From: Cupriavidus pauculus | GTDB lineage: Bacteria > Pseudomonadota > Gammaproteobacteria > Burkholderiales > Burkholderiaceae | Assembly (NCBI RefSeq): GCF_022179805.1 | Contig: NZ_BPUO01000009.1 | Coordinates: forward strand, 62,001-126,000 | Length of the DNA stretch: 64,000 nt | Direction: 5' to 3' | Shown: one piece after another, positions 55,131 through 63,618 of the stretch | Layout of the letters: the number at the start of each line of letters is the position of its first letter | How positions within the stretch are numbered: position 1 is the first letter of the stretch | Made by a program: the position numbers and the translations under genes | The notes under the pieces: model-generated | What the model was told of the DNA's origin: nothing | Databases searched by the model: none | What the model saw: the letters and a program-made list of their open reading frames with translations, nothing else

Positions 55131-56858
55131 CTAGGCGGCGGCAAGCGACTGCACGTAGGCACGCCAGCCACCGTGCGCTGTCACGTCGGTGGCGCCGGCC
55201 AGCGCGTGGCCTTCGCAGACGAAGCCGTGCTCCCAGCTACCATCGGCCAGTTCCACGCTGCCCAGCGCGAGCGGCTGCGGCACCAGCGCAAGGAAGCTGC
55301 CGACGGCGTGCAGCGGCACCTGCCAGACCTCAACGGCGATGGCGACGCCGTCGCTGCCAGCGGCCACACGTTCCAGGCCTGGCTTGGGCGGCGTGGTGCC
55401 AGGCAGCGCGTGGAGGCGATAGCGCGGCGCGGTCGTGGTGGCGAGCGCCAGGCGTGCGCCGCGTTCGGTGAGCTGCGTGTTAAGCGGCATTCCGGACAGA
55501 TGCGCGCCTACCACTACCAGTGGCAGGTGCGTGGCCGCCGACGGCGCCAGCGCGGCCACTGGTACCGGCGCGGGCAGCGGCTCGCCGGTGACGCCCTGGG
55601 CGAGGCCGGTGGCGTGGTGGAAGCGCTGGCCCAGGTCGGCCAATTGCCAGTCGCTGCCCGCGCGGCCGATCAGCGTGATGCCGAAAGGCAGGCCGTCGGG
55701 GCGGATGCTGGCCGGCATCGACAAGGCCGCGTAGTCGAGCAGGTTGACGAAATTAGTGTACTGGCCGAGTTCGCGGTTCCGCGCCACGGGTTCGGCGAGC
55801 ATGTCGTCAAGCGTGCAATGTGTGGGGGCGGTCGGCACGCAGAGCACGTCGATCTGTTCCCACATGGCGCCGGCCTGTTGCGCAAGCGCCTGCAGCCGGT
55901 GTTGGGCCGTGTAGAGGTCGGCGGCGTCGTAGCCCGTACCGGCACGCAGGATAGAGCGCACGGGTTCGATCACGGCGTCTTCCTGTTTGTCGAAGAACGC
56001 GCGCACCGCTTCGTAGCGCTCGGCTACCAGCGCGCTCTCATACAGCAGCGAGGCGGTTTCAGCGAGAGGGGCATAGTCGATCGGCACCGCGCGGCCACCT
56101 TGGGCTTCGAGATCGGCCACGGCGTCGGCGAACGCCTGCGCGGCGAGCGTGTCGCCGAAGAATTCGGGTTGGGCTGGCACGCCGAAGCGGAACGTGGCGG
56201 GCAACGGCTCGGTCACCATGCGCAGCCGGCGCGAGTACGGGTCCTGCGGGTCGAAGCCGGCCGCGTTTTCCAGCACCTTGACCGCGGTGGCGACCGTGCG
56301 CGCGAGAATGGACACGCAGTCCACGCTCTGCGCGGCGGGCAGCACGCCGAACGCCGAGATCAGTCCCTTGCTCGGCTTGAGCCCCACGATGTTGTTCAGG
56401 CCGGCCGGCACCCGTCCCGAGCCGGCGGTATCGGTGCCGAGGGCGAAATCGACTTCGCCGGTGGCGACGGCATAGGCCGAGCCGGAGCTTGACCCGCCGC
56501 TCACGTAGCGCGCGTCGAAGGCATTTGGCACGGCGCCGTACGGCGACCGGCTGCCGTTCAGCCCGCAGGCGAACTGGTCAAGATTGGTCTTGCCCTGCAG
56601 CGCGGCGCCGGCCTGGAGCAGGCGCGTGATGACGGTGGCGTGGCGCGTGGGCGTGTAGGCGAATTCGGCACAGGCCGCCGTGGTCGGCACGCCGGCCACA
56701 TCGATGTTGTCCTTGGCGGCAAACGTCAGGCCGGCGAGCGGGCCCCGTCCCTGCGTGCCTGGCGCCCGCAGCGGCGCGGCGAAACGGGTGATCCAAGCAT
56801 TGGCGGGATCGGCAGTGTGCGCGTCCGTCGCGGAGGCGGCATGAGGCTTGGTCATCAT
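55131..56858 (-). CDS. atzF: Allophanate hydrolase
   Basis: A 575-residue amidase-signature enzyme that hydrolyses allophanate to ammonia and CO2. Lys49 (TFAAKDNID), cis-Ser123 (VSGGSSSGSAYA) and Ser147 (TDTAGSGRVPAG) are spaced 74 and 24 residues apart, the same as in Pseudomonas AtzF. It carries the extra C-terminal domain of the family (LVVVGAHLSGMPLNTQLTER, ending WRAYVQSL). First gene of an operon with an ABC importer and GntR regulator. No urea carboxylase or biuret hydrolase lies nearby. Confidence 0.92.
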   Translation of the reverse strand: MMTKPHAASATDAHTADPANAWITRFAAPLRAPGTQGRGPLAGLTFAAKDNIDVAGVPTTAACAEFAYTPTRHATVITRLLQAGAALQGKTNLDQFACGLNGSRSPYGAVPNAFDARYVSGGSSSGSAYAVATGEVDFALGTDTAGSGRVPAGLNNIVGLKPSKGLISAFGVLPAAQSVDCVSILARTVATAVKVLENAAGFDPQDPYSRRLRMVTEPLPATFRFGVPAQPEFFGDTLAAQAFADAVADLEAQGGRAVPIDYAPLAETASLLYESALVAERYEAVRAFFDKQEDAVIEPVRSILRAGTGYDAADLYTAQHRLQALAQQAGAMWEQIDVLCVPTAPTHCTLDDMLAEPVARNRELGQYTNFVNLLDYAALSMPASIRPDGLPFGITLIGRAGSDWQLADLGQRFHHATGLAQGVTGEPLPAPVPVAALAPSAATHLPLVVVGAHLSGMPLNTQLTERGARLALATTTAPRYRLHALPGTTPPKPGLERVAAGSDGVAIAVEVWQVPLHAVGSFLALVPQPLALGSVELADGSWEHGFVCEGHALAGATDVTAHGGWRAYVQSLAAA

Positions 56859-56892
56859 GGGGTTTTGGCTTTGGGTCCTAGAGAAAATCCCT

Positions 56893-56906
56893 TCTTGGAT
56901 CCAAGA
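56893..56906. promoter_or_regulatory. Operator-like palindrome before the allophanate hydrolase operon
   Basis: TCTTGGATCCAAGA is a perfect 14-bp palindrome 34 bases upstream of the atzF start. FCD-type GntR regulators commonly bind short palindromes of this size overlapping their promoters, and such a regulator is encoded at the end of this operon. Confidence 0.55.
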
Positions 56907-57276
56907 TGAGCAAGCGCTGTGCCAGCAGATGGCAGTGGCTCCGAAAACTGCTGAAATCCATTGTCGGGTCTGCGTTGGCGGCCGGTGGACGGGTTATGGC
57001 TAGAGAATGCCCCGGGCGAGGGGCACGGGCGAGCGGCGCCCCAATTCCGGGGTGGTGGGCGCGATAACGGTGCAGGACTCGTGGCGCCGGCGCCTCAGAA
57101 CCGGGAACAGTGGGGCAGGCGGCGCCCGACCCAAAAAGCGGAGCCCATGACGATCGCGACCAACGTTGCGTGACGACGCCTCGACTCGAATTTGGCATCC
57201 CTCTGCCGAGACGCCGTAATTCCCGTTGCTGCTGGTTGGGATCCCCGCCCCGTGACGCAGCCTGAGCATATTCTGG
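56907..57276. other. Intergenic region, no gene supported
   Basis: Only short overlapping frames of biased composition. It contains the presumed upstream part of the atzF promoter. Confidence 0.4.
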
Positions 57277-57322
57277 CTCGCCTGCTCGCCTGCTCGCCTG
57301 CTCGCCTGCTCGCCTGCTCGCC
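57277..57322. repeat. 8-bp tandem repeat, CTCGCCTG, 5.75 copies
   Basis: Perfect head-to-tail copies of an 8-base unit. Because 8 is not a multiple of 3, each added or lost copy shifts reading frame. It abuts directly the start of an IclR-like coding remnant on the plus strand. Confidence 0.9.
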
Positions 57323-57559
57323 ATTCGCGAGCGCGGATACGCGCTTACCGAGGAGGAATACCTGCTCGGTGACTATTCTGTTGCGGCTGCAGTGGTCGAT
57401 CGCAGCGGCGTCGCGCATGCGGCTGTAAACATTCCCGTGGCCAAGCCGCGTTGGCAAGGTGCGGACGATGAGCGGCGCTTTGCTGACCTGGTCATTGCCG
57501 CCTCAGCAGCAATATCGGGACAGCAAACGCCGCTGGTGGCGTTACGCCAGGAGGGGTGA
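57323..57559 (+). pseudogene. C-terminal fragment of an IclR-family regulator
   Basis: The plus frame starting at the end of the tandem repeat reads IRERGYALTEEEYLLGDYSV, AAAVVDRSGVAHAAVNIPV, ERRFADLVIAAASAIS and a stop at 57557. This is the last third of an IclR effector domain (RxxGYAxxxxEYxxGxxSVAAPV). The HTH and first half are absent; the repeat occupies the break point and the upstream frame does not match. Confidence 0.65.
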
Positions 57560-58017
57560 TCCAGGGTCTGTCGTGACGTGGTTCTTGCCTCTCGTTCTAT
57601 GGCGACAAGCTGATCCGGTAGCGCTTTCGGGCCAAGAAGCGGCCATTGACATCATGTTCTTCCGATGCCCCTTTGTGACCGGACCCGGTCGGCGGCCCAC
57701 ATTGACAGGCTGACGCGGCTCGGTGGGCGGCTCGCGACCCATGTCGGCCGAGCGTCTGCATCAACGGTGACGCCAGCTCCCAAGTCTGAAGCAGTCATCC
57801 GGATGATGGTGCATGTTAGTCGCTATGCCGCAGCAGCCTGAGGTCTTGGACGTCAAGACGAGCAGTCAGCGCGTCCAACGCTCCCATTTCCTCGCGTTCG
57901 GTACTCACGGCACTCTCTTGAATACGAGATTTAGGCCGCGAACTCCTGGCCGTATTGCACGTGGCCTCCGCTATCCAACCTAGTTATGGGGCGAACATTT
58001 CAATACGTTTCGTTTAA
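57560..58017. other. Intergenic region, no gene supported
   Basis: No frame with recognisable content was found. The last 60 bases before 58018 are A/T-richer. Confidence 0.4.
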
Positions 58018-58389
58018 ATGTCCCGAATTGACAAGCAATCGTCCCCGGATGTCAAACAAGCATTTTCGTCTTCACTGATAATAGCTTGCTTGTGCAGATA
58101 TTTTGCCGCGCGATGGAGTGCCGACCACCTCGGTGGTTTACTTTCTATGGCGCTTTCTGTTCGGCAACGCGAAATCCTAAAACTGATGTCGAACGGATAT
58201 CGGATGCTAGTTGTCCGCTCGCCACTAACAACCCGCGCGGTTCATATTGCTTTGGTTTCCCAACGGGGACGCGAAGGACATCGCATTCCACTATGGCGTG
58301 TCCAAAAGATGTTAGATATTGGGGCCCTTCGCGCGGACACCGGTTCATTGGAGACGGCGAACGAACTTCGGATAGCTACCGCAGGCTGA
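58018..58389 (+). CDS. Hypothetical protein, 80-123 residues
   Basis: Two possible starts: ATG 58018, or ATG 58147 (80 residues, SVRQREILKLMSNGYRMLVV ... GREGHRIPLWRVQKMLDIGA). The second part looks genuinely coding, resembling short helical proteins from integrative elements, but no family is assigned. The first 40 codons are A/T-richer than the rest. Alone between debris regions. Confidence 0.4.
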   Translation: MSRIDKQSSPDVKQAFSSSLIIACLCRYFAARWSADHLGGLLSMALSVRQREILKLMSNGYRMLVVRSPLTTRAVHIALVSQRGREGHRIPLWRVQKMLDIGALRADTGSLETANELRIATAG

Positions 58390-58501
58390 AGGTGTGGGAG
58401 TGAATCCTCCTTGAAGCAGCCCACACGAACGCCAAATGGTGGATGGCCGTGGCGACGGCCGACGCGACCAGCAACAGCATGAAAAGAACCACCGGATGTC
58501 G

Positions 58502-58565
58502 GATTGTGGCCGGCCTCGGCAGACCGTTTGGCCGTGGTTGTGCACGGCAGTCTCTGGTCGACCCC
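58502..58565. repeat. Dispersed intergenic repeat, copy 1
   Basis: About 64 bases, roughly 75-80% identical and ungapped to 63145-63208 (shared cores GCCTCGGC and GCAGTCTCTG). Not coding in either place. Confidence 0.55.
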
Positions 58566-58621
58566 TTGCAGCCGTCCACCGGCACTTGTTCCGATGCCTC
58601 CTACCGAACCCTTTAGCGGTC

Positions 58622-58819
58622 ATGGTGGGTGTCCGGTGTCCAGCGTCGATCACCCAGCCCGGCTATGCCGAGATCGAGAACGGCAAGAGCAAGATGCGCA
58701 AGGCAACGCGCGAGAAGGTCGCCGCAGCGCTGCGTCGCATTGCTCATGGGAAAACTCCACATCGTGCAGACGGACGCAGCCCCACAACGGGATCTGTCAC
58801 CGGTCGGGGTAGGAAATAG
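58622..58819 (+). pseudogene. Fragment of an XRE-type antitoxin/regulator
   Basis: The plus frame reads ASITQPGYAEIENGKSKMRK then ATREKVAAALRRIAHGK. This is the second half of a Cro/CI HTH (LSQPGYAEIENGKxxMRKxTxEKVAAAL), with the first helices missing and replaced by unrelated sequence adjoining a dispersed repeat. It probably no longer folds as a DNA-binding domain. Confidence 0.55.
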
Positions 58820-59161
58820 GAAGATAGCCCTTCCCAGAATATTGCTGCGTTCAGTCGGACTAGGTGGCAGCGCACCAGGTAGATTCAGGGGCGATTATTG
58901 CCCGGAATTCGCGGCGGGGACACGGCGCCCAGACTGCGACCCAACGTAGCCGCGCAAGCATCCCGACCATGCTAATCAGTGAAATGACTGGCAGTAGCGT
59001 TGCAACTTACCAACATCACCCCCCCTCTGAAGCGGGGTTTAGAAAGTGGCTTGCTTGCAATGACGAGTGAATCTTTCCATGGGGAAACAGCCGCGTGGCG
59101 CTTCATGATCGTGAAACGCCGATATCGATGATTTGCACCAGAAAAAAGGGATTACCAATAA

Positions 59162-59189
59162 TTGTGGTTTGGAGCATAACCGCTACACT
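59162..59189 (+). promoter_or_regulatory. Probable promoter of the lipoprotein gene
   Basis: TTGTGG (59162-59167), 16 bases, TACACT (59184-59189), about 40 bases before the start codon. The rest of 58820-59161 holds no gene. Confidence 0.5.
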
Positions 59190-59231
59190 TTCGCAGCTTT
59201 ACTCGACATAGCGAAGACCACCAAACCAAAA

Positions 59232-60629
59232 ATGAGACAACTCACCCCTGCTTTCAAGCGCGTTGCGTCTATCGTTCCTGCGCTTGTTTTGGCCGCATGC
59301 TTTGGAGGCGGCGATGGCGACAGCACCGTGTCGCAGCTACCCACACAGCAACCGCCTCAACAACCCGGGCAGCCCAACCCATCCGCTCCGGTTAAGTATG
59401 CCGTTGGTGGCAACGTGACCGGACTGGCCGCTAACAAGCAGGTCACACTGAAGAACAACAACAGCGATCCGATGACGGTGAGTGCGGATGGCGCATTCGT
59501 GTTTCCGACCCGGGTCGAACAAGGCACGTCGTTCGAGGCAACCGTTTCCGGACAGCCTGCTGGGCAGACTTGCGCGGTAAGCGGCGGGTCGGGCGTGGTG
59601 ACCGCGGACGTGACGACAATCACAGTCACGTGTTCGGTCAATCAAGTCGCATACATCGTGAATCAAGGCTCCAATACGGTGTCGCAGTTCACGATCGGTG
59701 CGGACGGCAAACTGAATCCGATGAGCACCGCGAGCGTACCAACGGGCGCCAGCCCCGCCAGCCTGATGATTTCCCCATCCGGTAAGTTCGCGTACGTGTT
59801 GAACTCCGGTGCGGCGACCGCCACGGTTTTCCCGATCCTTGCTGATGGGGCGCTAGATGCGGCGAACGCGATCACCGCAGCGACCGGCGGGATTGGGCCG
59901 CAGGCGATGGATTTCTCGCCGGATGGCGCTTATGCGTACGTCGGGCACCTAGATGGGGCGCTCACCACGATCAGCCTGTTGACTGACGGGACGTTCACGC
60001 CAACGAAAACCTTTGCGGGCTTCGGTTCGGCGGTATCAAAGGTCATCGTACAGCCCTCAGGCGACGCTCTCCTGATGGGGTTCGGTGGGTGCGTGGCCAC
60101 GATGACAGTCCAGTCCGACAAGTCGATTGCGTCTTCAGGATATGGACTCTGTACTGCGGGTAGCGTAAGCCAAGTCGCGGTGTCCCCTGATCGCCGATCA
60201 TTCTTGACGTCATATATTGGCGGTACGTATGTCAGCGTTGGGGCTTTCAATGACCCAGCTACGGATCCAGATTACTTGATCGGCTCTTGGGCCACTGCGT
60301 CTGGCGGCTTTTCGGACATAGCTTTTTCGGCGTCAGGCTCCGTAGTCTATGGTGTTTCGCCCAACCTCAGCCAAGTTGTTTATGGCGCGTTCCAGGGGGC
60401 TGGAAGGACCTTGACGACCTACCCCGCAGCTCCGGCAAGCACGGGCGCAGGCGCATCGTCGATTACGCTCGACATGGAGAAGAAGTTTGCCTACGTGATT
60501 AACTATTCCGCCCAAAGCGTATCGCGCTACCGCGTCGCGGCCGACGAGATGCTGACGCCGATCTCGGTGGATGCGCTCGCAGGTGCGGCGCCAGTCCGCG
60601 TGGTTACGTCGTACGTGCCGCTCCACTAG
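59232..60629 (+). CDS. Beta-propeller lipoprotein (lactonase/YncE-like)
   Basis: 465 residues. A lipoprotein signal peptide ends in LVLAAC with Cys23 as the lipidation site. A short Gln/Pro linker follows, then an Ig-like segment (YAVGGNVTGLAANKQVTLKN ... TCAVSGGSGVVTADVTTITV, about 55-130). The rest is a beta-propeller of YncE/lactonase-like blades (AYIVNQGSNTVSQFTIGADG, SPSGKFAYVLNSGAATATVF, SPDGAYAYVGHLDG). It is probably anchored to the outer membrane; no enzyme activity can be assigned. The upstream open frame has no start with a better context. A terminator follows. Confidence 0.88.
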   Translation: MRQLTPAFKRVASIVPALVLAACFGGGDGDSTVSQLPTQQPPQQPGQPNPSAPVKYAVGGNVTGLAANKQVTLKNNNSDPMTVSADGAFVFPTRVEQGTSFEATVSGQPAGQTCAVSGGSGVVTADVTTITVTCSVNQVAYIVNQGSNTVSQFTIGADGKLNPMSTASVPTGASPASLMISPSGKFAYVLNSGAATATVFPILADGALDAANAITAATGGIGPQAMDFSPDGAYAYVGHLDGALTTISLLTDGTFTPTKTFAGFGSAVSKVIVQPSGDALLMGFGGCVATMTVQSDKSIASSGYGLCTAGSVSQVAVSPDRRSFLTSYIGGTYVSVGAFNDPATDPDYLIGSWATASGGFSDIAFSASGSVVYGVSPNLSQVVYGAFQGAGRTLTTYPAAPASTGAGASSITLDMEKKFAYVINYSAQSVSRYRVAADEMLTPISVDALAGAAPVRVVTSYVPLH

Positions 60630-60692
60630 GGTGCCGCCCTGGGCGAGCGATATACGCCTCACCAGGATGGTAAAGCCCGCCGCTGTGAACAA

Positions 60693-60719
60693 CGCCCGCC
60701 TCGCGCGGGCGTTTTCTTT
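60693..60719 (+). terminator. Intrinsic terminator after the lipoprotein gene
   Basis: CGCCCGC (60693-60699), 5-base loop, GCGGGCG (60705-60711), then TTTTCTTT. Confidence 0.85.
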
Positions 60720-60749
60720 ACCGACCAGGATGATCTATGCAGGGCAGGT

Positions 60750-61055
60750 TCACGCTCGACAGAGGTCTGCCGCCGCCTGGATGGACTTGAGCAGCGCCGC
60801 TTTATTGCGTGAGCGCACGTAGCCGGTGGCCGCGTCGTTGCGAACGACAAGTTCCTTTCCCGCCCAGACAAACGGATCGAGCCAACCGTAGTGCTGCTTG
60901 GCAAGCGCGAGCATGCCGCGCACGGTCGTGCCTGCGCCGCCTCCCAGTCATGGCAGTCCCGCGCATCGGGCACGACTTCGATGTCGCCTGGCGTCCCAGA
61001 TCGATGCGGACCACCGAGGGTAGTCTGTGAGCTCACCGAGATAGACGTCTTTCAC
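60750..61055 (-). pseudogene. Small unidentified gene with two frameshifts
   Basis: AAGGAGGG precedes a GTG at 61055 starting KDVYLGELTDYPRW. The sequence then makes sense only after a shift (GDIEVVPDARDCHDWEAAQA), and again after a second shift (VRGMLALAKQHYGWLDPFVW then AGKELVVRNDAATGYVRSRN), ending at 60750. The total span, 306 bases, is a multiple of three, so the two shifts compensate. Strong ribosome-binding site and protein-like pieces indicate a former small gene of unknown function. Confidence 0.5.
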
Positions 61056-61087
61056 GATCGTTCCCTCCTTCGCCACGCTATAGTCGG

Positions 61088-61144
61088 CCGTCACGCCGTC
61101 ACGCCGTCACGCCGTCACGCCGTCACGCCGTCACGCCGTCACGC
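61088..61144. repeat. 8-bp tandem repeat, CCGTCACG, 7 copies
   Basis: Seven perfect head-to-tail copies. It lies about 33 bases upstream of the GTG of the frameshifted minus-strand gene, in the place of its promoter, so copy number could alter -35/-10 spacing. Confidence 0.9.
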
Positions 61145-61249
61145 ACACGACCGATATCGGCAGGGGATGGCCAGTCTCAGACACCTACGGTCAGCGGACT
61201 AGAACACATAGTTTGCGAAAGCCCCGTATGTCATCTGCGTCTTCCTTTC

Positions 61250-61632
61250 CACGACCGGGCTGTTCTCAACGCCGCCTGGCAACTTGGCCGCGACAATGCA
61301 CGCCGGAAGCGATAACGCTGGTCATCAGTGATCGCGGCCCCGGCATCCCCACCGATGTGCTGGATAAGGTATTCAATCGCGTGGAGCCATCGCGAAACCG
61401 CTCCACCGGCGGTATGGGGCTAGGCCTCACATCCGCGCTCGCCGTCATTCGTGCCCATGCGGGCGATATTGTCCTCGGCAATCGGGAGGGCGGAGGCCTG
61501 GCGGTATGCGTGACGCTTCCGGTATTGCCCAAGACGCACCGAATCCATCAGGGTTTCGGTATGGGGCACGCTGCCATCCTTGTCTCGCTTCAGACAACGG
61601 ACGAGGTCTGGGGAGGCGGGGCTGCCTCTTGA
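61250..61632 (+). pseudogene. C-terminal fragment of a sensor histidine kinase
   Basis: From about 61303 the plus frame reads ITLVISDRGPGIPTDVLDKV, FNRVEPSRNRSTGGMGLGL and LAVCVTLP: the G1 (DRGPGIP) and G2 (GGMGLGL) boxes of a HATPase_c domain. The N box lies just upstream in a different frame (VLNAAWQLGRDNA). The sensor, dimerisation helix and phosphorylated His are missing, so no kinase can be made. Confidence 0.7.
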
Positions 61633-61856
61633 TGCATTTCAATGAAACTAAAGTCTGTAGTAAATTTAATGCATATTAGGTATTTGTAGTGTTGTATGGT
61701 GGGCAATACATTGAGTGTTTTCGCCTGGCCTTCCCGCTTAGTACAAGTTTCTTTTCCCGACAATTGCGCCGGCATAGATGTGTACCAGTGTTCTGTGGAG
61801 GCTACCGCCGCCTCCGTTCCGACCTACCCATCCGGCCTCCAGTCTCATCGACAAGC

Positions 61857-63023
61857 ATGCCGCAGCGCTCCCCCTACAAGCTTGACCACGTCACGCTACA
61901 CCCCCTAACCCTCGCGTTTTCGGATATGGCTCTGGAACAGGCGCTGTCTCAGGCCTCGGCTCAGCGCACGCGCTACCAGGGAACAACAGCGATGCTGGTG
62001 GGGATATTCGTCTATGTACTGGCTGCAATCCTGGATCACAAATTGGTGCCACCAGCGCATGCCGCAGATGTTTGGCTCATCCGTCTTACCGCCCTGTGCA
62101 TGCCGGTTTTCGTTCTGGCCCTAACCTTTACCCGCCACTTCAAGTCGTTATGCCACCCTCTGCTGGCGGCGGTTGGTCTTGCGGCCGGGATGGGCGTGAT
62201 AGGCATCCAATGCCTCTTGCCCATCGAAAATTCTGCCTATTACTACCCCATGATGGTGTTGGCGACTTTCTACACTTACAACTTCGTGGGAACCCGCTTT
62301 GTCTACGCTCTCGGCGTCGATTCGGTGATGTTTGTCACGTACAACGCGCTGTTCGGCGTGATGATGGAGTATCCGCCAGACATTCTAATCAGCCACGATT
62401 TCTTCATTGTCTCCGCCAATTTGATTGGCGGATCGGCGGGCTACATCTCCGAGCGTCAACGTAGGATGCTTTTCCTGCGTGAGCAAGAGCTCGAAGAGGC
62501 CAACGCCATGCTGTGCGACATGAGTGAGCGCGATGCGCTGACAGGCATACCGAATCGACGCAAATTCGACATCGTTTGGTCCGCCAAACTGCAGCGTGCT
62601 GCACGGCAGCCTCTTCCTCTGGGAGTCTTGTTGATCGACATCGACCATTTCAAAGGATACAACGACTACTATGGTCATCAATGCGGCGACAACTGCCTCA
62701 AACAAGTGGCACAGGCGCTGCAAGCAACGGTTCTACGTACCAACGACCTGGTTGCGCGTATTGGCGGGGAAGAGTTCGTAGCAGTGCTGCCAGGCCTGGA
62801 TGGCTCGGATGCAGCACTGCTCGCGGAGAAAATGCGACAGGCCGTCGAGGCTAGGAAAATTCCCCACGCCGAGAACAGCGCGGCGCCGGTTGTGACTATC
62901 AGTATTGGCGTGGCCGCCGGCATTCCAGAGAGTCCCGCGCAGTTGAGCGTATTACTGAAGGTCGCTGACGCCATGCTTTATCAGGCAAAGCAATCAGGCC
63001 GCAATCGGGTAATGGTCGCATGA
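61857..63023 (+). CDS. Diguanylate cyclase (membrane, GGDEF)
   Basis: 388 residues: six predicted membrane helices (about 40-210), a short linker coiled-coil (LREQELEEANAMLCDMSERD) and a GGDEF domain with GGEEF at 303-307, an I-site RTND at 294-297 and the metal/GTP loop DIDHFKGYNDYYGHQCGD. Active cyclic-di-GMP synthesis with feedback inhibition is expected. ATG 61857 is chosen; the frame is open upstream. It is the second such enzyme in the window, unrelated in its membrane part to the first. Single gene. Confidence 0.92.
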   Translation: MPQRSPYKLDHVTLHPLTLAFSDMALEQALSQASAQRTRYQGTTAMLVGIFVYVLAAILDHKLVPPAHAADVWLIRLTALCMPVFVLALTFTRHFKSLCHPLLAAVGLAAGMGVIGIQCLLPIENSAYYYPMMVLATFYTYNFVGTRFVYALGVDSVMFVTYNALFGVMMEYPPDILISHDFFIVSANLIGGSAGYISERQRRMLFLREQELEEANAMLCDMSERDALTGIPNRRKFDIVWSAKLQRAARQPLPLGVLLIDIDHFKGYNDYYGHQCGDNCLKQVAQALQATVLRTNDLVARIGGEEFVAVLPGLDGSDAALLAEKMRQAVEARKIPHAENSAAPVVTISIGVAAGIPESPAQLSVLLKVADAMLYQAKQSGRNRVMVA

Positions 63024-63144
63024 GAGTACGCCGCCTGACGGAACCACTGGGCATGTAGTCGCGGTGGACTTCCATTGCCCATCCGGCAGGTTTCAAACTG
63101 AACAAGCCTTTCGAATGCCGACTCTTCTATTCTGGCGACCGACC

Positions 63145-63208
63145 GATTATGGCCAGCCTCGGCCGGCCGGTTCGCCGTCGTCATGGTCAGCAGTCTCTGA
63201 ACGACCCT
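63145..63208. repeat. Dispersed intergenic repeat, copy 2
   Basis: Partner of 58502-58565. It follows the diguanylate cyclase gene and precedes the terminator of the autotransporter gene. Confidence 0.55.
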
Positions 63209-63295
63209 TCGGCGACTTGCTATCCAGCCAGTCAGAGTGGCAGTTGATTGATCGGTAGCGGACGATTGATTCTGGATAATTTGTGCAAAAGAAAA

Positions 63296-63322
63296 AGCCC
63301 TCGCGCCGGGTAGGCGAGGGCT
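63296..63322 (-). terminator. Minus-strand intrinsic terminator
   Basis: AGCCCTCGC (63296-63304) pairs with GCGAGGGCT (63314-63322). Read on the minus strand it is followed by TTTTTCTTTTGC. It would stop transcripts running leftward from the autotransporter gene. Confidence 0.8.
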
Positions 63323-63570
63323 GAAAGTGGTAGCGGGCGAGTTGCACACACACCCGTTCTGGAATGATCGACTTATGGCCTGCGATGGCGCATCATCAAT
63401 TTTGATGATGTTGCGCCCAGTAGACACGCAGCGGCGAAGGAGTTGCGGCAGCCGGTCTCCGGGAACGACAGGCCGCATATCGACCCATCTCGGCCATCCA
63501 TATGTTCCGACGGCAATGGCCGCATCCAGGTCTAAAGCGGGTCATCCGAAGATGCCGTTACGCCAGCGAT

Positions 63571-63618
63571 GACCCGACTTCCCGCCGCCATCCGAAGATG
63601 GCGGCGGGAACGTGGGTC
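63571..63618 (-). terminator. Hairpin overlapping the autotransporter stop codon
   Basis: TTCCCGCCGCCATC (63579-63592), loop CGAA, GATGGCGGCGGGAA (63597-63610): a perfect 14-bp stem. It is lengthened by GACCC/GGGTC (63571-63575 and 63614-63618) after a small internal loop. There is no T run; it may be a 3'-end stabiliser in front of the true terminator at 63296. Confidence 0.65.

Noticed and set aside
54096..56492. 798-codon open frame on the plus strand
   Set aside because: Antisense to the ABC binding protein and allophanate hydrolase, whose catalytic residues are intact. It has no ribosome-binding site or domain.
61088..61144. CRISPR-like array
   Set aside because: Repeats are 8 bases and contiguous without spacers, so this is a simple tandem repeat. 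No CRISPR array was found in the window.
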